Source: Lacipirellulaceae bacterium
GTDB taxonomy: Bacteria > Planctomycetota > Planctomycetia > Pirellulales > Lacipirellulaceae
Assembly (NCBI GenBank): GCA_040218535.1
Contig: JAVJRG010000005.1
Coordinates: 1 to 64,000 of the forward strand
DNA length: 64,000 bases
Reading direction: 5' to 3'
Made by a program: the position numbers and the translations under genes. The notes beneath the pieces are model-generated. The model did not search any database. It was given only the letters and a program-made list of their open reading frames with translations, and was not told the origin of the DNA. Of the stretch, positions 27,979 through 36,090 are shown in pieces; within the stretch, counting starts at the first letter, position 1, and the number at the start of each line of letters is the position of its first letter.

Positions 27979-28016
27979 AAAAAAGGCGCCGAGTGCTAAT
28001 GCTCGGCGCCTTTTTT
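27979..28016. terminator. Bidirectional rho-independent terminator
   Basis: A perfect GGCGCCGAG/CTCGGCGCC stem flanked by six A residues on the left and six T residues on the right, between convergent genes. It should stop transcription in both directions. Confidence 0.93.
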
Positions 28017-28055
28017 GTTACGTACGTGCCTATCGGTTCAGCGTGGGCTGATGCC

Positions 28056-31000
28056 TTAGCTAAAGACTTGTTCAAGCAGTTCATCACTGAGCCAGGGCCC
28101 AACTGTTTCGTGCTGTTCAGCATCATCTGCTGCGGGGAACTCTTCAAGCTCGTTCGCGAAGGAGGCCAGTGCCAGATCGCGCCGGGTGTCACCAGAGACT
28201 GGGGCTGTCACTGGCGTGAAAGAAGAGAGGGCCAGTGATGGGGTCTCTGCTGGCGATACTACACTTCCTAGATTAGCGGCGATTGCCAACGGCACGAAAT
28301 CGATACCAGAATCATCGCCTGATGTTGCCGCTTGTACGCTCGAGGCGGCAGAACCAGAGAGACCAACTGTGAAGTTGATGTTGTCGATATAGAAGGCAAC
28401 CCCTGAACCGTTGCCGTTGACTGGCCCGCCGTTAAAACCTCCATCGGCGACAATGAAAAACGGCTGAGCGGTTGTGGCGTTTGATGGAACCGTATCGGTC
28501 AGCGTGATGGTGTTCCAACCGGAACCCGCCGCTGCTCCACTGACGAATCCCGCCGAGTGCGTATTCTGACCGTTGAAATTCATCTGCACGTAGAACACAT
28601 CGGGGCTGTTGCCGCCCGGATCGTCCAGTGTGGTGCCTGGCGGCACAAAGTAATCGATCGTGTAGCTGTACTCAGTGCCCCGATATTGGGGATCGATTGT
28701 CAGCTCGTCGGTATTGATGTTCTTGAACCGAGGCCCACTCCCAAGGACTACTTGGCCGACCAGTGCTCGTGAGGAATCCCCCGTTGCTGCAGATCCGCTG
28801 ACTTGAGTGACTTGCAACATGTTCGACGAGGTATTGGTGATGCCGCTCGCAGGGTCGTCGTCCTGCCATAAAGTGTTCGTCTGTGACGGAGCAGTCACGA
28901 AGTTGATTTCATTACCAGAGCTGAAGAACTTCACGTACAGATCGTTACCAACGACCGTGTAAACCGTGTTGTTGGAGTTGCGAAGTGTTGTCAGGCTCGC
29001 GACGAATGGAACACCCGCAGGAGCAAGCACGTTGCCTAGATCTTCGAAGCGAATAACGGTCGAACCATTATTCGGGCCGACGCGTTGGAAGTGCTTGACA
29101 CGTAAGCCGCTCGAAATGCTGCCGACTCCCTCGGGGAAATCGACGACGTAGTCACCATCGTTTGTCTTAACGTGGGTATTGAAACTGCTGACGTTCTCTT
29201 CTGAGCCGGAATCGCCATCAGGCGAGGTGACTCGGATTTCCGCACCCTGATTCGTTGGGCGGAAGAAGAGTTGTGCGTAAACGTCGTCAGACACCCAGGC
29301 ATTCCAGCCCGCGGGCTGGAAGTCGTTGGAGTCGTAGAAGAACGGATGATTGGTGACGACCGTACGACCGGCACCGCCACCGACGTGTCCTGTTAGCGTT
29401 CCATCGACATCGTAAATCGCAGCCGGTGACGCTCCACCGACCGCCTGATTATGGTTCGAACCGCCACTCTGAGTGGCAATGCTCACGCTTGCAGCGGTTC
29501 CATCATTCTCAAACGTGGTATTGCTCAGCACGTGGCTCGTAAAGCGGTTCGCTGCGCTGTGGACGCGGAAGGTGTGAGCATCGTCGTCAGCAAAACCGGC
29601 GAAGTGGTTACCGTCGAGGGTGTTCGCTCCATCGTAGATCGTATGCCCCGTCACGCGATCGGTAAGGTCCGCATTCCCTTGGCTGTGCCCAACAAACAGC
29701 GTATCGGTGATGCGCTGGGTGAAGGTGATAAACGAGGTGATGAAGTTATCTGCGTAACGATTCTCATGGAAATTCGCATCAAATCCACGATGGTACAAAG
29801 CAACGTTGTGCTTATAGCCCGTGTAGTAATTGACCTGCGGCTCCTGGGGCGGCAGGTAGTTGTCGCCATCGAAGAAGGCCTTGATCGGCGTTATCCCGTT
29901 GATCTTATTGGCCAGCGACTTCTCGATATCCGATCCGCGATCAAAGTTCAGTCCAGCCGGTGAGGAGTGTGACGAGTTATGATCGAACTGCCGCAGGTTC
30001 GTACGCTCGGCGTTGACATTGTTGTACTGGGGGTCGCCGGAAGCAGCCCCGATCGCCTCGTCTGGAAGAATAAACCAGAAGCCGGTTCCTTCGGAGCCTG
30101 CTGAAATGTTGCCGATCCAGGTGTTGTCGGGGTTGGTAATCCAGTAAGCGGAGGAACTCAAAAAGCGATTCGCATTCTGGCCAACGAAATCGTGCGTGTC
30201 CACGATAAACGGATCGTTCGGGTCGGGGGCGAAGTTGCCCACTGCGGCACTACGTCCCACCTTATGGATGCCGAAAGCGATATTGTGAAGGTACTGGTTG
30301 CCCGTCTCCACGGCATCTTCCATGAAGAATCCATGGCCGTGAATATCGTGCAGCACATTGCCTTCGACCAGCACATTGTGCGTCGTGTGGATCGTCACTC
30401 CGCGATTGTTCGAGTTAGTAACGCTCGAGCCACGCAAGATATCGCCGGAACGATCCCCGGCAATGTGCCAATGAACCGGGTAGCGACCCAGCCGTCCTGT
30501 TTGTCCCATCCGATCAAACTGAACACTGTCGATCGTGATCTGCCCGGCGGAGCCCATGATCATCGTGTGCCCGGCGAAGCCGTCGCCCGTGCCGGCGTTG
30601 AATCGTGCTCGATCCCCAAAGAAGTTATCGGTGTCGTGGCTGGCAAGCCCTTGGATGCGGACATTCCGGTTGAGGATTGCCACTTCCGCTCGCAGATCAA
30701 TGTCCCAAGTACGCGTACCGTTGCCGTAGGTTTCAATTTCACCGTAATGGCGCTTGCTGAGCGTCTGATCCAAAGTGATCAGCGACGTGCCATTCCCTTG
30801 GTCGGCAATGGCCGTGATGATGCGGACCTCTTCATCGTCGTAGTCTTCCGAAGAACTGGCAATGACGATCTGATCGCCGACCTCCCAATTCAGCGAGCCA
30901 TCGGTTGCATTGATATTGCCGTCATGGTTCCGGTCGATGGCGTTCTCAACAAGAATCTGCGAGGTTCCCGCTTGCGCCGTTGCTGCAAGTTTCGTGAATG

Positions 31001-31670
31001 TCAGCTTCTCTTTGCCGAAGAACTGGAGGCGGCCACCACCGGCTGCCATGAGGAACGCATTGTTGTTCGAGATGGTTCCAACGCCTGGCACATTTGTGAA
31101 CTCGGCGTTGGGGTCTTCACCGGTGAGCGTTACGACAAAGTCGTTAGCGTCGTAGCGATTCGCTGCCGTACCAATTTGAAACACGCCGCCGCTGTTGACG
31201 TGGATCCAGTCGGCGGTCAAGGTTTTGGTTGCGCCGCCGCCAGTGCCCGCTGTAGCGTATTGCTGCTGCCAGAGTCCCAAGTCTGAGGCGTCGGTATTGG
31301 AATCTCCATCTGCGTCGCCGTTGCCCTGTTGCCAGGAAAGAAAGTCGGAACCATCAACGGTACCGCTGCCATCGAAATCCGCGCCCGCTGCCTCAGCAAC
31401 TTCGAGCACGCCTTGGATGACGAGTTCTTCGGCAACATGATCCGTCCCGGTCAGCGTGACCGTGTAGCCAGAGGGAATCACCGCACGGTCGGTATCGTCG
31501 GGCACGCCAGCGCTCCAGACGGCCGGATCATCCCACTCGCCGGAAGCCACGGCTGTGGTGAGTGCGAGTAAGTTGCGCGCCTCCAACTCTTCAAATCGTA
31601 GCCGCACGCGATTGCGTTGCTCAGCTCCCACCGCCTTCATCCGGCGCATGCCTCGCCCTAAGAAATCCAT
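28056..31670 (-). CDS. LEPR-xLL surface protein with G8 domain and inserted dockerin-like repeats
   Basis: The ATG at 31670 puts the LEPR-xLL element (RLRFEELEARNLLAL, 24-37) near the N-terminus as usual; upstream in-frame starts (for example 31826) are possible. The 1204-residue protein then has a G8 domain (about 43-175: SGEWDDPAVWSAGVP, LTADWIHVNSGGVFQIGT) interrupted at about 97-145 by two calcium-binding dockerin-like loops (DFDGSGTVDGSDF and DADGDSNTDASDL). Next comes a long right-handed beta-helix-like region (about 300-700) with VHWHIAGDRSGDI and TTHNVLVEGNVLHDIHGHGF, as in CEMIP/TMEM2-type proteins, followed by beta-sandwich-like modules. G8 proteins bind or cut glycans. I expect a large secreted or surface protein acting on polysaccharide; activity is not shown. 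Confidence 0.85.
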   Translation of the reverse strand: MDFLGRGMRRMKAVGAEQRNRVRLRFEELEARNLLALTTAVASGEWDDPAVWSAGVPDDTDRAVIPSGYTVTLTGTDHVAEELVIQGVLEVAEAAGADFDGSGTVDGSDFLSWQQGNGDADGDSNTDASDLGLWQQQYATAGTGGGATKTLTADWIHVNSGGVFQIGTAANRYDANDFVVTLTGEDPNAEFTNVPGVGTISNNNAFLMAAGGGRLQFFGKEKLTFTKLAATAQAGTSQILVENAIDRNHDGNINATDGSLNWEVGDQIVIASSSEDYDDEEVRIITAIADQGNGTSLITLDQTLSKRHYGEIETYGNGTRTWDIDLRAEVAILNRNVRIQGLASHDTDNFFGDRARFNAGTGDGFAGHTMIMGSAGQITIDSVQFDRMGQTGRLGRYPVHWHIAGDRSGDILRGSSVTNSNNRGVTIHTTHNVLVEGNVLHDIHGHGFFMEDAVETGNQYLHNIAFGIHKVGRSAAVGNFAPDPNDPFIVDTHDFVGQNANRFLSSSAYWITNPDNTWIGNISAGSEGTGFWFILPDEAIGAASGDPQYNNVNAERTNLRQFDHNSSHSSPAGLNFDRGSDIEKSLANKINGITPIKAFFDGDNYLPPQEPQVNYYTGYKHNVALYHRGFDANFHENRYADNFITSFITFTQRITDTLFVGHSQGNADLTDRVTGHTIYDGANTLDGNHFAGFADDDAHTFRVHSAANRFTSHVLSNTTFENDGTAASVSIATQSGGSNHNQAVGGASPAAIYDVDGTLTGHVGGGAGRTVVTNHPFFYDSNDFQPAGWNAWVSDDVYAQLFFRPTNQGAEIRVTSPDGDSGSEENVSSFNTHVKTNDGDYVVDFPEGVGSISSGLRVKHFQRVGPNNGSTVIRFEDLGNVLAPAGVPFVASLTTLRNSNNTVYTVVGNDLYVKFFSSGNEINFVTAPSQTNTLWQDDDPASGITNTSSNMLQVTQVSGSAATGDSSRALVGQVVLGSGPRFKNINTDELTIDPQYRGTEYSYTIDYFVPPGTTLDDPGGNSPDVFYVQMNFNGQNTHSAGFVSGAAAGSGWNTITLTDTVPSNATTAQPFFIVADGGFNGGPVNGNGSGVAFYIDNINFTVGLSGSAASSVQAATSGDDSGIDFVPLAIAANLGSVVSPAETPSLALSSFTPVTAPVSGDTRRDLALASFANELEEFPAADDAEQHETVGPWLSDELLEQVFS

Positions 31671-32256
31671 AATGGTAGTTCCGAATCTCGACCAATGTTC
31701 CGATGGAGAAGTTTCGCGTTGAAGAGTGCCCCTGAGAAGCGTGAAGATAACGCCGCCAAATCTCTTCTGATCGCGGTTACTGTAGCATCGATTGTACACA
31801 ATTGGGGCGGATTTGTCGATTGTCGACATCTCGCGTTGTCGGTTTTTTTGACGTTCTGGCGGGTAAGAAGTTGGTCTTTGCCCTATTTCCACCATTCCGC
31901 TGCGGAGTTCCACTCGCGCAGCGGACAGTTAGCCATTAGTGCTCCAAGCATAGTAGTGCCTGTTTGATCGCTACGAGCATGCTCAATTTGTGAGCAGCTA
32001 TCTGGGCTCCTCATCGCTTCTTAACCTCTGGTTCGATCTTGCTTTACATTTCGAAGTTACATTTTGAACCATGAGCTACGACACTCGATCGATTCATCGA
32101 TGCGAGAAGTGTACTCATCCTTGAAGCAACCTTCGAATTGGCACGAGGGATGCTGTACGGAATGCAAACCTTCCGTCGCGATCAGTGAATCGCGACACCC
32201 CCACCCACCCGGTTGTCAGGCGGCGACCAAACCTTCAAGCCGCGGAGACCGGTCTC
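31671..32256. promoter_or_regulatory. 586-bp divergent intergenic region
   Basis: Lies between the start of the G8 protein gene (minus) and a small secreted protein gene (plus). It probably holds both promoters and long leaders. Open frames here overlap one another and lack family features. I see no repeat of the palindromic class and no clear hairpin plus T tract. The first 243 bases remain open in the G8 frame, so part may be coding if that gene starts earlier. Confidence 0.4.
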
Positions 32257-32880
32257 ATGAAAGTCGCATCTTTCGCCGTCGCATTGCTTTGCCCCTCAAT
32301 GCTTCTGAGCAGCTCGAACGGTATCGCCGACGACTCTGCGACACACAATCTGCTAACGCAAGGCGAGTCCGTGGAAGTCGTGGAAAACGAAGCGGTGCTT
32401 GATCTTCCAACGCAGCCTATGAGCTTGCCTCTGGCCGACGGTTCCGTGAACTCCCTTTCAAACTCCGAAGATAAGAGCGAAGAAGACATTGATACTGTGA
32501 CGGGACTCACAGTCGTTCACACGCCCTTGGGATCTCGCAAGCCGCATCTTTGGGAGCCGTTCGTTCAGAGCGAAGCCATGTCTTGGTGGAACTTTACCAA
32601 TCTTGAGTCTCAAGAGCTCGTCGAAAGCACGATCATGGTCCACGAATCAGACGAAGCTGCGACACGAATTAGGCCTGCAGAGGCAGAGGAGATAGGCGTG
32701 CTGGAAGTCTCGAAGACCATCCCAACGAGCCGGTCCGGTAAGATCGTCAATCCCGGCAGCGCTTCGAGTCCGCTAATAGTCGCCTCATCGATCATGCTGC
32801 TGGGGCTGACGTTTGGATTCTATGGAACCGGGCTGGTGATTTGCCTCACTCGATTGAAGGTGGCGCGTCACGCCAGTTAG
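32257..32880 (+). CDS. Secreted or membrane-anchored protein, unknown function
   Basis: The ATG giving MKVASFAVALLCPSMLLSSS starts a signal peptide (cleavage near GIA-DD) and has a GGAGA site ten bases upstream; earlier in-frame starts are less likely. The 207-residue protein is acidic and low in recognisable structure, and ends in a hydrophobic segment (about 175-197, PLIVASSIMLLGLTFGFYG) and a short basic tail, so it may span the membrane once near its C-terminus. I recognise no family. It is convergent with pckA, whose stop is 25 bp away. Confidence 0.6.
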   Translation: MKVASFAVALLCPSMLLSSSNGIADDSATHNLLTQGESVEVVENEAVLDLPTQPMSLPLADGSVNSLSNSEDKSEEDIDTVTGLTVVHTPLGSRKPHLWEPFVQSEAMSWWNFTNLESQELVESTIMVHESDEAATRIRPAEAEEIGVLEVSKTIPTSRSGKIVNPGSASSPLIVASSIMLLGLTFGFYGTGLVICLTRLKVARHAS

Positions 32881-32905
32881 CAGTCCTAGACTCTGCAACG
32901 CCCAC

Positions 32906-34504
32906 TTAAACCACTGGCCCCGCACGGCGGACTTCTTCGGAAGCATCGGCAGCGTATTTCTCGAAGTTTGCGGCAAAAAGTCCGGCCAGTTTCTTGGCGG
33001 TCGCATCGAAGGCTTTTGTGTCGATCCACATGTTCCGGGGAATGAGAATCGCGTTGGGGAGGTTCTCGCACTCCAACGGAACTTCCAGGCCAAACACGGG
33101 ATCGGTCTTCGTTTCGACCTTCAGCAGCGAGCCATCATGGATCGCGTCGATAATCGCCCGCGTGTAGAGCAAACTAATCCGGGTGCCCACCCCGTACACG
33201 CCGCCGCTCCAGCCGGTGTTCACCAGCCAGGCGTTCGCTTTGTGGCGGCGCATTTTCTCAGCCAGTAATTCAGCGTATCTCGCCGGATGGAGTACGAGAA
33301 ACGGCGCGCCGAAACAGGCAGAGAAGGTCGCTTCAGGTTCCGTGACGCCCACCTCGGTGCCAGCAACCTTTGCCGTGTAGCCACTGATGAAGTGATACAT
33401 CGCCTGCTCAGGCGTCAGCTTGCTCACCGGTGGCAACACGCCAAAGGCGTCGCACGTTAGAAAGATCACATCGCGAGGATGATCACCGACGCAAGGGATC
33501 TTCGCATGCGGAATATAATCAATCGGGTAGCTGGCCCGCGTGTTCTCCGTACGCGAGACGTTCTTGAAATCGACAATGTGCGTTTCCGCGTCTTGCACCG
33601 TATTCTCTAGCACCGTGCCGAATCGGATGGCGTCGTAAATCTCCGGCTCGTTCCGCCGCGACAGGTTAATTGTCTTGGCGTAGCAGCCGCCTTCGATGTT
33701 AAACACACCGCGGTCGCTCCAGCAGTGTTCATCATCGCCGATCAGATCACGGTTGGCGTCGGCGGAGAGCGTCGTCTTACCGGTGCCCGACAGGCCAAAG
33801 TACAGCGAGACATCTCCTCCCACGCCATCCTTACCGCCTGGTCCTGAGTTGGCGGAGCAATGCATGGACAGGATGCCCTGCTTCGGCATCAGGTAGTGCA
33901 TGATCGTGAAGACGCCCTTCTTCATCTCTCCGGCGTACTCCGTTCCTAAAATAACGAACTCACCCGAGGCGAAGTTGAGCGCGACACTGGTCGTGGTGTC
34001 GACTCCTTCAACGCTGGGGTCCGCCGTTTGCCGCCCCGCGTTGAAGATCACATAGTCCGGTTCGCCAAAGTCGGCCAGCTCTTCCGCGGTGGGACGAATC
34101 AGCATGTTGTGCATAAAGAGTGCGTGATAAGCACGCGTGCAAATCACACGGACCTTGATACGGCACTCCGTGTCCCAGCCCGCGTAGCCATCGAACACAT
34201 GAGCGCGTTCGCACTGGTTGAAATACTGAATCGCCAGTTGCTTATTCTTCTCGAAGGACTCCGGCGAGAGCGGCTTGTTGACCTCGCCCCACCAAACATC
34301 GTCTTTGCTGGAAGGCTCCTCAACGATGCGCTTGTCTGAGGGGCTCCGGCCCGTCTTCTCCCCCGAGTCAGCCGCCAACGCCCCCGACGCGGCAATCGTC
34401 GAGCCGTCATGCAAGATGCCCTCCTCATAGAGTCGCGCAGGCGTAGCATTGCGGAGAACGTCGGTCGTGGCGATGCCGTATTGCTTGAGATCCATCGCAG
34501 GCAT
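32906..34504 (-). CDS. pckA: Phosphoenolpyruvate carboxykinase (ATP)
   Basis: PckA converts oxaloacetate and ATP to phosphoenolpyruvate, CO2 and ADP, the first step of gluconeogenesis from TCA-cycle acids. The ATG giving MPAMDLKQYG is chosen; a second ATG lies three codons on. The 532-residue protein has RSPSDKRIV (substrate site), the P-loop GLSGTGKTT (237-245), the metal-site segment HCSANSGPGG and DAFGVLPPVSKLTPEQAMYH, all standard for the ATP-dependent family. Length is near the usual 530-540. An extra glycine-rich insertion follows HCSANSG. It is transcribed alone, with a long leader upstream. Confidence 0.97.
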   Translation of the reverse strand: MPAMDLKQYGIATTDVLRNATPARLYEEGILHDGSTIAASGALAADSGEKTGRSPSDKRIVEEPSSKDDVWWGEVNKPLSPESFEKNKQLAIQYFNQCERAHVFDGYAGWDTECRIKVRVICTRAYHALFMHNMLIRPTAEELADFGEPDYVIFNAGRQTADPSVEGVDTTTSVALNFASGEFVILGTEYAGEMKKGVFTIMHYLMPKQGILSMHCSANSGPGGKDGVGGDVSLYFGLSGTGKTTLSADANRDLIGDDEHCWSDRGVFNIEGGCYAKTINLSRRNEPEIYDAIRFGTVLENTVQDAETHIVDFKNVSRTENTRASYPIDYIPHAKIPCVGDHPRDVIFLTCDAFGVLPPVSKLTPEQAMYHFISGYTAKVAGTEVGVTEPEATFSACFGAPFLVLHPARYAELLAEKMRRHKANAWLVNTGWSGGVYGVGTRISLLYTRAIIDAIHDGSLLKVETKTDPVFGLEVPLECENLPNAILIPRNMWIDTKAFDATAKKLAGLFAANFEKYAADASEEVRRAGPVV

Positions 34505-34639
34505 GGGGATTCCGTGGCGTGGTTGAGGTTGCGGTGTGTGAGCCCCCCAGTAAAGCAGATCGAACGCCTCCGTCCTAGCCCGCGAGCCTGATAATGCTTG
34601 AGTTGGCTCGCACGGTTTCTTGCAACTCAAACACCGTGG

Positions 34640-34666
34640 CCGCGCGAGGCGTAGCTCGCGGGCTAG
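34640..34666 (-). repeat. CTAGCC-CGCGAG palindromic repeat
   Basis: On the minus strand: CTAGCC, CGCGAG, CTACG, CCTCGCG, CGG. It overlaps the TAG stop of the next gene (34663-34665). The element at 49840-49866 has the same layout and nearly the same arms. Confidence 0.65.
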
Positions 34667-36033
34667 TGGGTATTTGACGATCGCTTTCGACGAGACAATA
34701 TCACAAGACTCATCGCGAGTAACATGATCCCACTCGGCTCCGGAACCGTCTCAGCCACGACCGCTGCCGAGCCGTACCCTCCAGTCCAAAGACTCAAATC
34801 GTCCGCGTCGACGTCACCGTCACGATTCCCATCAGCATCGCGGGCGTCTGCCGTGAAAGAGATTGCATCGGAGTCACGTTCTCGCTGCCAATGAAGGAAA
34901 TCGCCCCCTTCGACAGTGCCCGAACCATTAAAGTCCGCGGTGGTAATGGCTGTCGCCTCAAAAGTGATTATCGTATTGGTGCTAAGCTGGTCTCCACTGT
35001 CAACAACACCAACCAAGAGCCAATTACCGTTGTCAAGCTTCGGCCCGACGGTAAGCCCCTCCAAATTTTGGCCAAATCCGCCACCAACCGTGCCTGACCA
35101 AAGCAGTTCTTTGCCCGCTGGTGTGTAAGTCGCTCCGGCGAGGCCTGAATCGTACGTGGCAGCACCGGTGTCGGTCGCGTTGTCAGAGTCGATTTCGTAC
35201 AAGCGATTCTGAAAAGGTGGCGGCGAGAACGAGTTTGCCAAGGACCGTTCCATTGCCACAAGTGTCTTGTCCGGCATGGCGATCAGTTCAGCTAGACCGC
35301 TGCGTGCCCCATTGGCCGTGCTTGTGCCAGCGTGGATCGGATCAACTTCATAGGCGAATTGCTTGGTTGCTTGTGCCGTGACGGCAAACTCGGGATTTCC
35401 TAAGACTGAATAAGTCTGTACCCGCACAACTGTTCCGTTGGTAGTCGTCGCGGCGGGGCCATCAATGGTTAGTGCCTCCTCGTTGGCCGTCGCAAGGCGG
35501 GCACCATCTGGCGAGTTGCTCCAACTAGCCAGCGACTCGAAGCCACGGTTCACGCGGCGGTTTGCATAAACAGAAGGCGCCGCAATGGTAGAAATCACCG
35601 CACCGTCGGTGAACCGAATCTGTCGTATACTGGGATCGTCTTCGTTACTAACGTAGGCGATTCGCTGACCGGGGAGTGAGAAACCGCCCAACTCGACGGC
35701 TCTGGCGATCCCTTCGTCGTCCATGCCAGGGGTGAATGGAAAGGCATCAATCGCCGTCGCTGAGAGAATGGTTCCAAAATTCGGGTCTTGATTCAAACGA
35801 AATCGGATGCCGCCACTGCCATCGTCTTGCACCGCAAGAAAGTCAATCGCTGAGAAGCCTTGACCAGCGTGCATGACACCGCTCATTTCAGCAACACTCA
35901 AGCCATTTGTGTCGAGGGTGAAGGTTCCCGTCGGCGTGATCGACCAACGAGCGGCTCGGCTTTCAGAGATCAGACACGGCGAAACTGCAAGCGATAAAAG
36001 AGTGAAGCACGAAGCGATGCGCAGAAATGTCAT
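34663..36033 (-). CDS. PEP-CTERM protein with phytase-like domain and dockerin-like repeats
   Basis: A 456-residue secreted protein: signal peptide (MTFLRIASCFTLLSLAVS), an esterase-like activity of phytase domain (about 40-365, with FTPGMDDEGIARAVELGGF, NRGFESLASWSNSPDG and LAELIAMPDKTLVAMERSL), two dockerin-like calcium loops (DFNGSGTVEGGDFLHW and DADGNRDGDVDADDLSLW), and a PEP-CTERM tail (PEPSGIMLLAMSLVILSRRKR). Exosortase processing is expected. The phytase-like beta-propeller family includes proteins of uncertain substrate, so phosphatase or phytase activity is a guess. Its dockerin-like block closely resembles that inserted in the G8 protein. The stop codon is covered by a palindrome. 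Confidence 0.83.
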   Translation of the reverse strand: MTFLRIASCFTLLSLAVSPCLISESRAARWSITPTGTFTLDTNGLSVAEMSGVMHAGQGFSAIDFLAVQDDGSGGIRFRLNQDPNFGTILSATAIDAFPFTPGMDDEGIARAVELGGFSLPGQRIAYVSNEDDPSIRQIRFTDGAVISTIAAPSVYANRRVNRGFESLASWSNSPDGARLATANEEALTIDGPAATTTNGTVVRVQTYSVLGNPEFAVTAQATKQFAYEVDPIHAGTSTANGARSGLAELIAMPDKTLVAMERSLANSFSPPPFQNRLYEIDSDNATDTGAATYDSGLAGATYTPAGKELLWSGTVGGGFGQNLEGLTVGPKLDNGNWLLVGVVDSGDQLSTNTIITFEATAITTADFNGSGTVEGGDFLHWQRERDSDAISFTADARDADGNRDGDVDADDLSLWTGGYGSAAVVAETVPEPSGIMLLAMSLVILSRRKRSSNTH

Positions 36034-36090
36034 TTCGTCTCCCCACGGGCTAGTCGACGCAGACTTTCGTCAGTCTAACCAAGCTAGAAG

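Noticed and set aside
30192-31286. 364-codon plus-strand open frame opposite the G8 protein gene
   Set aside because: It is antisense to strong domain features (beta-helix and G8 motifs), has no signal, domain or plausible start context and is best explained as a shadow frame.
32064-32402. Open frame of 112 codons in the gap before the small secreted protein gene
   Set aside because: It overlaps the signal-peptide ORF in another frame, has no family features and a composition unlike neighbouring proteins.
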